Part shown: piece after piece, positions 55,135 to 64,000 of the stretch
Layout: every line of letters starts with the position of its first letter
Position numbering within the stretch: the stretch's first letter is position 1
Origin: Lamellibrachia satsuma
Lineage: Eukaryota > Annelida > Polychaeta > Sabellida > Siboglinidae
Direction of reading: 5' to 3'
Length of the DNA stretch: 64,000 nucleotides
Assembly: GCA_033239005.1 (NCBI GenBank)
Contig: BSQZ01000022.1
Span: forward strand, 219,001-283,000
Notes under the pieces: generated by a model
Databases searched by the model: none
What the model was told of the DNA's origin: nothing
Seen by the model: the letters and a program-made list of their open reading frames with translations, nothing else
Program-made: the position numbers and the translations under genes

Positions 55135-55360
55135 ATGTCACTATGCAGAGGACAATACATGAATGGAACATATTATGTATAGTTTTATAAATACTAGTAG
55201 TGTACAAAATGTACATATATCTCAGAAGGGCGGGTTACACATTGAGAAAAGATGAATAATTGTTGGACTCTCGGATTAGCCAATGGCTTCTTTAATTTGT
55301 CCACTTGCCATATGGGCCTTTTGTCTTATATGGCAATCTTGTTAAATATTGTTAAACCTG
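55135..55360 (+). mobile_element. CR1-like LINE 3' end
   Basis: GAGGACAATACATGAATGGA, CAGAAGGGCGGGTTA, TTGTTGGACTCTCG and a tail of repeated CTTGTTAAAT match 30240-30455. It begins about 25 bp after the FN3-SEA stop and may supply its 3' end. Confidence 0.82.
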
Positions 55361-56630
55361 TTGCTGTAACATTTGACTATTGGCACGCGCTCCGTCTTAT
55401 GCGCATTAGGCCTACGTGCCCCATATGACAACGTCAAATGACGCAGTGGCTGGTGTTATATGAATAGCTGTGAGACGTCGCACGTGCTTTTATTATAGCC
55501 AATCCAGATCTAGCTATGCACTTTAAATTTTAATTATTTTCCTTTTGCATTGTACTCGGGTTTTTTTTGCTGCTGCTTTCGATGACGATATTTATGGTTT
55601 CACTTAAAACTTCCTCAATTCATATATAGCCCATGGCGCATCAGGTTCGTCGCTGTTCAAATGTGTAGTGTGTGGATGACTTAGGTAATATGTGTAGTCG
55701 GGCAAGATATATATTATAAAGAGAGACATAGTCATAGAGTGGCCGGGAGAAAGTAGCACAATGCCTTATTTCGAGGACAACATATACGCACTAATGAATT
55801 ATTTGTATATTCCACCATAGAATGTGAGAGAAGCATATTTTGGGAACGTTTTATATCACCATTTTGAACGGCAAGCTGTAAAGATTTTGTGTTATGTTTG
55901 TAGGATGACCGGCGTGTGAGAAGTGAATGGTTCGGACAAGGCAGGCGTTTCATACCATGGCGCTACTGATCTCCAGACTTGTTAGCAAGTCACAGTGTGG
56001 CAAGTCAAGTCTCAAGTCACTGAACTACAAGTCACGTGAAGTATCAGTCAATGCCCTACAAGTCCAAGTCAAGTCTCGAATCATCTCTGTGAATTCCAAG
56101 TCAAGTCCAAGTCACCAAGGTTCACCAATTGTTGTAGTTTGTCTGTGATAATATTTAGCGTAAATGTAAGCGAATGCTGCCCTGCCACAACGTTAGCCAA
56201 TCATAATAATGATTGTATTCGGTGCGGCCTGCCACAACAATACGGTTTTGTTTCGTATATACGTTGCAACTCACTTTTGGCTTTTTGGCAAGCTACATGC
56301 AGTGGGCAAGTCTAGCATAATTTTATGTATGCATATATTATTTATCATAGCATGGCTCAGGAGCCCCACCGAGGCGTCGCAGTCTCTGCCGCACTTGCTG
56401 CAGGAGAAGGCAGTGCCAGTGGGCTGAGAAGGTGCAGGATTTACATACTCGTTTTTCTGTGACTGAGCCTGAGTCTGAGCCTGAGCCTGAGGTCCCTCTT
56501 CTCAGCCAGTTGTGTGGTTCGTTTCTTTTCTACTCTTATGATACCTTTCAATGCCATCGATCATCGGAGAGCGATCTACTGGAACGGGAATCAGGTAACT
56601 AAATCACGGATTGTAATATACGCTTGTGCC
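55361..56630. other. Intergenic, repeats only
   Basis: 55970-56125 is rich in CAAGTC/AAGTCAAGTCTC motifs. 56465-56490 has GAGCCT hexamer repeats. 56370-56510 contains GCCAGTGGGCTGAGAAG and an imperfect inverse CTTCTCAGCCAG. No gene recognised. Confidence 0.5.
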
Positions 56631-56639
56631 TGTGGCACG

Positions 56640-57049
56640 TGTGGACTAACGGAGTAACGCCAACGGAATGGGCCAGGTTTTGTGCATTCCACCATCGTCA
56701 GCTGAGACCGGTCATCTGCATCAAATACCCTAAGAGAATCTCGAACAATGCCCTCTGCTGAAAATGTGCGTGCAAACTCGGTGGAGTCTGTTTGGACATG
56801 TGCTTCGCATGCCACGTGAAGTCCCCGCACAAATGGCCAGTTGTAGACATACACCAATATTTCACATCCGCTGGCGTTGCTGGCTGGAGAGTGCGACCAC
56901 AAACAACACTCCCAACTGCCCTCGACAAAGAACTGCAGGAAGTCGACAAGTCTTTGAAACCAGCGAGATCTAGATTGGCTGAGATCGCACGACCGAAGTC
57001 AATCGAAGGCACAAGCGAAACTGTAACCACTATTGAAGTGAAGCAGTGA
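56640..57049 (+). mobile_element. Retroelement C-terminal fragment
   Basis: It reads VQTRWSLFGHVLRMPREVPA, then after a frameshift VRPQTTLPTALDKELQEVDK and a stop. RW.LFGHVLRM followed by G.PRTTLP..LD.DL is a familiar C-terminal signature of endonuclease/reverse transcriptase ORFs of non-LTR elements. It is truncated at the 5' side. Confidence 0.7.
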
Positions 57050-60000
57050 CGCGAAAGTGCAATCACACACATTTATTATGGTTGATTTAATAATGGGTCG
57101 AACAGTCGAAAAAACATACAACCCGACAACTGTCCCGTCAAAGTTTATGTTAGACTTGCATGAGAAAGTGAAGGGCACAGGGTTCGTGTGTGTATAATAT
57201 ATATAAACATATGGATCATGAAGTTGGTGTGAAGTCGATTGTCAAGCTGTACTTCCATTCGGCCCACATTAGAGAGTCCCGTTTTCACTCAACCCAGTGG
57301 CGACTAAAATAGTTCACCCATTAGTTTACAATGCAGGTCCAACAGGTTACACACCAAAAATTAAGCCAAAGATTATGGCCCAATGTTCCCCTAAATATGC
57401 CACTGAATAGTTCCTAAATTGTCAGCTAATTTCACAAATGTCAGCCGCGTAGCCCTGGTCAGTTACTAGCAACTAATTTGGTATAATCTATATTCACTGG
57501 TCAGTAGCATGGATAGCCTGATGTTTCATTCCTAATGTGGTTTCTTGACTATAACAACAGTATGTATGTGCTGTGGTGAATTACAAATAAAAGTCAACTT
57601 CCGACAACACATTTATTTATAGTTACACACTTTCTCACAAAATATATACTAACGCACAGTAGAACGAGTTCACCGGAGAGCTGCGGCAATACGACCAGTG
57701 CTGGAGATGAGCTGAATACTCTACTGAAATTTCACCTCCACAATAGGCTTACATACATAACAGGGGAAAGGCCAACATGAAATCAGTACAAAAAAACACC
57801 CGAGCGTATCTGATTGACTGAAGTCAAATGTCCAATAATTCAGATTATCTTGCAAGATTTAACATATTGGACTACAATATTCAACTCATTATGAATGTCT
57901 TCTCTAAATTGCTAATTTGCACATTAACTATCAGGTAGCTTGTATGTTTCTTGCCTATCCAAACAGGCAAATTTAGTAATCAAAGCATGTCCAATACAAC
58001 AACGCTATGAACAGATCATTACAATACTACCTAAATACCTCTACCATTTGTGTCCGAGTGACACATATTACAACATTACAAGCATATGTACTGAAAATGC
58101 TATGCAAAAGTTTGAAAGTAATTTTCAAAAATGCTTCAATGTTTGCTTGGCCATTGATGGCTGCGACATGTCACATTTAGTGTTGCAAGTATCAAATGAA
58201 ATCATCACACAAGATGACATATTATCTGATGTCCTATATTTCTACGAGATCTAACCGCACTGTTATATTCATTGTGTTTAGTCCATAAATGAAATGGTGC
58301 ATCAAAAGAAAGTTGCAGAGTTAATATTTCTCAGTTTGTGCATAATTTGATAGGGTGATAATCAACATATTTAATTTATACTTGATCTAAAACAAACAAG
58401 AATCCTAATCAAATTGTAACTATGACTATTACAAGTTTTTACTTCATATTATTTCTTCTTATGCAACTTGTTCAATGTTTAACTATCATTCACAAACTTG
58501 CAGACACACCTATTCGTTGTAACATGGTCAGTCGTGCACTTGCAGTTACTTCCTCAGTTCATTTAGCCCATCAACAATCAGGCTTGACGATGTCCAAATC
58601 TGTACAGTGCGATTGCTTAGGTAATGTATGCAACTGTTTTAATAACTTTTATTATAATCATTGACAAAAATTGATCATTAGGTCAGGTAATTTGCGACGA
58701 GTCTGAATAACCTTGTTGTAGTAGATAGGGGTAGGATACATATAGCTACTTTTGTGTTTTTATAATCAGTTTTTGTTTGGTCACAACAATATAATAGTTT
58801 TTCCGATGATTTGATCAAAGCTAGATAAAAAATTCGCACAAATCAGCTAGAAGGTCATAACTGAAGCTACACAGGTTCATTTTTTGCAAATTGAGCTTGA
58901 AATGAGACACACAAAATCGAACTGAGGAGGCATCTTTAACTCCAATTGTATTGTCCTTTCCCTTATCAGGGAAATATGAACACCCTGGAGCAAGTTGTAA
59001 GATGCTGGATAAAATGGCTACTATCAGAATATAAGATATATTTCCTAACCAACACCAGCTCGAAAAGCAGAATTTATTTGCGTTTTCCACAAAACGGCTA
59101 GCATGGGAGCCACAAATATACAACATAGTTCAACATCATCTAGTCAATGTTAGGTCCACGTACGTGGCTTGCTCTTGTTGATGCAATGCACAAGCCAGAA
59201 GGCAGATTTTCCTAAACTAATACAACACACAATTTTAACAAGAGACCATGACAGTGTATGCAGGAAGGACAGGGACATATCTTGCAGTTTAATGTAGCAG
59301 TCATAAAATATTTTTAACAAACAAAATCATGGCAAGAGCCCAATCAAATTGGCTGATTTAAAAGTGTGCTTATGTTTTTCCTTGAAGGTAATGTGACTTA
59401 ACAAATGTTTAAATATGCTTCCCTTAGTACTCCTGTTTAATTGTGGAGGGATGGTAGGCTCTGCTCAGATATAGCCAAATTTGTGTGTTCAGGTTGATGT
59501 ATTCGAACAATGTTTCATAAGCATGCTAAACAGAATTACATGTAAGCATTTATCATTTGCATTAGAAGAATCTAGAATCACAACAAAGACATAGTAAACC
59601 TCACAGCATAACAAGTTCTGTGTCGGAAATCCGGGGGATGCCCCACATTTCAGATGAAATATTCTACTCTTACAGATGAGACTGGTCTGTTGGATTTCCC
59701 CAATGTTTAATCCTATATTCTTCTATTCACCAAAGCATAAAATTTGCAGAACACGGACATCAAATTCTGGAACGCTTCTGTGGGGAAAATATCAAGCATC
59801 ATTAAATGTTATCAAGGCAAGAACATCGAAAAAATAAAAATATCACCCAAGGGCATTACATGCATTCATACGTGTGTAAACACACAAACATGCACACACA
59901 CGCGCACACACACACAAACATGCACACGCACACACAAACAAGCACACATCATGGATTGTATCGTTATGCAAGACATTGGCTCTGCCATCATCAAACTGGT

Positions 60001-60963
60001 ATAAAAGCGATCAGATGTTAACAAACTGGTACCCAATGAACAAAATGCAACTAAAGTGATCAAAAAGTCACATTTTCAACGATTTTCAACCATATTTGTC
60101 CATTTGTATCCCAGGGATGTGACTGGCTTCCAATAACATGGTAGTCGTCACCGGAACCAACTGTTGTACACCAGGAAACGTCTGCTGCTTTAAAAGTTTG
60201 CAGTTTTGTGGGTTTTGTTCTACAAAAAAACAACATGAACTGGGGTGATGCCACGCTACAAAGAAGTGACACATTGTTTGGAAAACGCAAAAACTGCGAA
60301 CTATAAATGCTCGCAAACATCTCCCAGTGTACATTTGCAACACTGGAATAACAGCGCCACCTTGCAATGACATTCAAAACCTCAACATCAAGCCACATTA
60401 CCGAATAGGATCCGATTCTCCAAAACTACCAATGTCGAACTGGTTTAACTTTTCACCACTTAATTTGGAATCAAAATGGCTGCCTCCTCAGAGCTGCAGA
60501 CATGCCTTGACACCACACAGGCTGCTCGAACTTAACTACGCTCGCCAGGTGGCACAACTGTTGTACACATCCATGAAAATAGGTTACCACTACATAATCT
60601 TTCACACCAGCCATGCAATCTGTAATTCTGCTGCAGTTGTGACCGAACTATTATCCAAACAGCACCATCTCTGGTCCTGTTGCCGATGTAACTGAGATTA
60701 TTAGCCTGATACTAGCAAGGATGGCTACGAAATTTGCAACACAAAAATTACAGCAACCAGGACACATGAGATGCACATACTTTCCACCAGGGGGCGGTCC
60801 GATGAGATAATATATATTATATACAGCCGTCTAGTCGCACATATGTATTGTCTTAACTTGATCAATAAGTTAAACAGGCAACATTGCGGCGGCGATAAAT
60901 AACGTCATTCATAGGTACACTAGCAGCATTGTAAGCATTAGACCACGTGTAGACTGAGCGTGC
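57050..60963. other. ACTR1 3' flank and probable 3' UTR
   Basis: Downstream (gene sense) of ACTR1. CA-rich tract at 59878-59945. Possible minus-strand AATAAA at about 59069 and 57611. No coding exon recognised in either strand; the open frames are short and compositionally random. Confidence 0.45.
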
Positions 60964-61066
60964 TCAGAATGTCTTGCGGTGTATGGCCCGCATTCCTTCA
61001 TCTTCATATTCTCGCTTAGATACCCACATCTTCTTAAACGTGTCTAACGATGCAAGGATGGAGCCC
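60964..61066 (-). CDS. ACTR1: ACTR1 last coding exon
   Basis: It encodes [20 protein letters not shown] then [13 protein letters not shown] and a TGA stop. The acceptor is CTGTTTCAG. The 3' UTR extends leftwards from 60963. Confidence 0.96.
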
Positions 61067-64000
61067 CTGAAACAGATTCAATGTAAAGCATTAGCAGTGA
61101 CAATTTGGGATTCTGTTTGGAGGAATATATTTCTGTGTATTAGCTTTGATTTGATAAATGAATCCAAGGGTGTACATTCTAAACAATGTGTTTTTTGCAA
61201 GAAAAGTCAATGTGGAAACACTACCTAAATAGTTAGATTCTTCAACATTGTTGATGAATAAAGCACAATTTCTAAAGGAATTTTTATTGTTTTTCAATTT
61301 GATAAATTAACAGTTGCAAGCTTGCAAACATCCATGGTATGAATAATGAAGTGTCTTTTCTAAACTACATGTTTCATGCACTCGCATTTCATATTTCAAT
61401 TCCAAATGGATTTGTTTAACCCAGTTTATAATACACAGCATAACTGTATCAGCCTTAGTCCAAACTGTAGTATTTATGAATATTTTATTTATTATGCAAT
61501 GACTACACGTCTTTATTCAGATGGGTCAATAACAGTGATTACAGAATACCATTACGACTGTGACCGTCACATCATACATTTCAATTTTGACTGACATTAC
61601 AGATTACAGTGGACTCTGCTAAAACAAAATTAACAGAACCACTTCTGGCAGGAGCAACTTGATTCTCTCAAGTGGCTTATTCTCATAAGCGAATTTCCAA
61701 AACAAATGGCCTCGGAACGATGTGGAAATTAAAGTACATCAAACAACGGAGTTTTATTTTGTCCAAACTGAATTACTGTATAGTAGCTACATTTTGTAAA
61801 CTGGAATTCTTGAACGACAGATTTTCGTAGATAAACGATGAAAGTAGCAGCTTGGCTAGGCTAATCACACAAGGGCTCGTCAATGTCATCGTTGCAATTG
61901 CTATATTCAGTCAGTCCACTGTATATTGTAATATTTCACTTTTACCATTTTATTTGTACAATGCATCGTTTTTCGCATAAGAAACACTGTCTACAGTAAA
62001 AACGTGTGGGTTTTTTCAAGAAAACTGTTATTTCATGCTACAATGTATTGTTTTTCGTGTATCACATTCTACAAGTGGCAGATCTGATTCTAATAAGTGG
62101 CGCTTTTAGCACAGTGGAAATAAGGATCCAACCCAGCCATTTTTATTCTACTAAACGGCCGATTCTGTTATCCATGATTCCATTAAGCAGGGTCCAGTCA
62201 GTCCACTGTATATTGTAATACGTCAAAATTACATCCGTAATCAAACCCAAATCTGGTCATCAGGTTTTACGTTTTGTAATTAGCGTTTCCAAACTCACCC
62301 TATCCATGTAGCATACAATCGTTCTTGTGGTGCAGAGATCTGTAAAGATACACAATTGATAAAATGCACTGGATGTTTCTTGTAACAGAGACAGACTATT
62401 TATGTACCATCTAATCTCATCAAGTTATTGTAGAACAGAGCATAGAGTGGGGATATAAAAAAATTGGTGTTCGATACTCTATAAAGTGGGGATGTAATGA
62501 AGTATGCACAACAACAAGTTAAGCTATAACTGTCGTATTCATGAAATTCAGATGAACTAGTCTTGTGACATTCTATCCAGGTGATTCCCTGTAGTTTACG
62601 TGGTGTCGTTATTTTTCTAGTCATAACGATATGGTATAGATGCCAAATTAACAACAGTTTTATGAACTATCAATACGTACATACTTCATTTGACACTTTT
62701 CCAACCATGTCAATATAAAAAAGATAAACTGAGTATAGCCCAGTATCCAGCCTAGTATCTTGGGATTGCTCAAAGTGTTGTACCCTCAATATGTATGTAG
62801 TTCACTTGAGACTTTCCAACCATGTCGTTATAAAAAAGATAAACTAAGTTATTATATAGCCCAGTATCCAGCCTAGTATCTTGGGACTGCTCAAAGTGTT
62901 CTACTCTCAATATGTATGTACTTTACTTGAGACTTTTCCAACCATGTCATTATTATAAAGTAAGTTCTTAAGCAGTTTACGCTTCACCCTCCCCTCCCCC
63001 CAACAGACCTGTTCATTCATAATCACATAAGACATTTCTCCCACTTGGTGGTTTTATCTACTACTTTGTCTGACCTCAAGCAACGATTTAAAAATAAATT
63101 AGCATATTCCAAAAGAATTTGTTTTGTCAGCAGGCCGAGCTGTGACACTTTCTTCCACTTGTCATCTTGTAGTGACATCCACCAGCACTCACCTTAATCT
63201 TCACGTCCTTTGGTGCTAACATCTTCACTTCACTAAGCAACCTGTCACCAAAGCCTGCAACAAACAAGTCACATCAATCTGGTTACTTTTAAAGCATCAT
63301 GCTCAAAATGAACGTTGTCATTTTAGCAGCAAAATATATTGAAATCTGTCAGTGCTAATCCAAATAAACAGTGTGCAGTACCTAATGATATAGCCAGTGC
63401 CTCAGCTACTAAGACGGCATTCATGTAAACAGGATTCTATGAAGGAAGACTGTCACTCTGTGACTTTGTAAAGCAGCAATCATTTGGGCATCCTATTCAA
63501 TCATCACCAAAAATCTACCTTTTCTCAATATTATCCACATTTATGATGAAACGTGCAGTGTAGTGTAGTGTGGTACGTTATATTTGCTTTATTTTTTTGC
63601 ACATCTTGATGGTTTGGGATATATCTGATCAAACTAAACTGGAAATCACTAGCAATATCATTTTTAATTCAAACCATAAACAAACTGAGGTTAAATATAA
63701 AGCCCCACAATGCAAAGGGAGATTGATCTGCAATCTTCCAGGTAACTATCCAACAGAGCTGCTTTTCAAAAACAACATATTTTTTATTTAAAAATTTCAC
63801 TTGGTCTATAATTACAATTGATATGGCTTATATGTAACTGTCTTTTTTGTTACAACTTCAAACTTGCAGTGAAAACTGAATCCACCTTTAAAGAGCGTAG
63901 ATCCACCGGAGAGAACGATGTTTGAGAATAGCGTCCGTCGCAGATCCATGTCCGATTTCCGGATCGCATATGTTAATACTTCGTGGATTCCCTCGCATTC
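60964..64000 (-). CDS. ACTR1: ACTR1 (alpha-centractin/Arp1), 3' four exons, partial
   Basis: Four exons in phase encode the last roughly 106 residues of centractin, running off the window's right end. They cover [60 protein letters not shown] and [19 protein letters not shown], nearly identical to human ACTR1A. IHRKTF at the C-terminus separates Arp1 from conventional actin (ending HRKCF). Known function: Arp1 forms the short filament of dynactin, the dynein cofactor. Confidence 0.97.
61067..62298. other. ACTR1 intron
   Basis: Non-coding. CAGTCAGTCCACTGTATATT occurs at about 61908 and again at about 62195. Nothing else recognised. Confidence 0.6.
62299..62339 (-). CDS. ACTR1: ACTR1 41-nt exon
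   Basis: A short exon encoding [14 protein letters not shown]. The acceptor is TCTTTACAG and the donor is GG followed by GTGAGT. The phase fits both neighbours. Confidence 0.95.
62682..62960. repeat. ~130-bp tandem duplication (2.3 copies)
   Basis: TTTGACACTTTTCCAACCAT...CCAGTATCCAGCCTAGTATC with TTGGGATTGCTCAAAGTGTT is repeated once fully and once in part in an ACTR1 intron. Confidence 0.9.
63193..63254 (-). CDS. ACTR1: ACTR1 exon [11 protein letters not shown]
   Basis: A 62-nt exon encoding [20 protein letters not shown] then K. The acceptor is TTTGTTGCAG and the donor is AAG followed by GTGAGT. Confidence 0.96.
63886..64000 (-). CDS. ACTR1: ACTR1 exon (cut by window end)
   Basis: It encodes [20 protein letters not shown] then [18 protein letters not shown]. 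The donor is AAAG followed by GTGGAT. The upstream boundary lies beyond 64000. Confidence 0.96.

Noticed and set aside
57940..58664. Plus-strand open frames of 80-104 codons near ACTR1's 3' side
   Set aside because: No recognisable domain, random composition, and position in the probable 3' UTR or flank of ACTR1; not enough to call genes.

Overview
This is eukaryotic (animal) nuclear DNA: AT-rich, with multi-exon genes on GT..AG introns, LINE and SINE debris, a hAT-type DNA transposon and many micro- and minisatellites. The orthologues are clearly metazoan. The intron structure, CR1-like LINEs and tRNA-derived SINEs suggest a bilaterian invertebrate, but I cannot name the species. All orthologue calls come from recalled family sequence and splice-phase logic, not from a database search.

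Layout. (1) 1-8174 is intergenic, with minisatellites and interspersed repeats. (2) 25801 down to 8175 (minus strand) is WDR91, reconstructed as 17 exons in consistent phase giving 752 aa (human about 747). Its introns hold several LINE fragments, a SINE and four notable minisatellites. (3) 25802-31493 lies between two head-to-head genes. It contains a CR1-like LINE split by a 1,595-bp hAT-type element with an intact 8-bp target duplication. (4) 31494-44888 (plus) is a BOD1L1-type gene: 10 coding exons, about 2,387 aa, N-terminal BOD1/Shg1 domain. It has one apparent single-base deletion in exon 6 and carries a degenerate inverted copy of its own last exon in intron 8. (5) 47499-55110 (plus) is a six-exon gene for a 333-aa protein with a possible signal peptide, an FN3 domain, an SEA-like domain and one membrane span; I do not recognise a named orthologue. 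(6) 64000 down to 60964 (minus) is the 3' end of the centractin gene ACTR1.

Functions known from the families: WDR91 is a Rab7/endosome maturation factor acting with WDR81. BOD1L1 protects stalled replication forks and belongs to the BOD1/Shg1 family. ACTR1 forms the dynactin filament. They are unrelated neighbours, not an operon.

The most unusual structure is a set of minisatellites that start exactly at splice junctions. In WDR91 a 35-bp unit repeated about 48 times and a roughly 33-bp unit repeated about 10 times each duplicate the end of the adjacent exon plus its 5' splice site, so the introns carry dozens of near-perfect donor copies. In BOD1L1 a 34-bp array runs straight into a 3' splice site.
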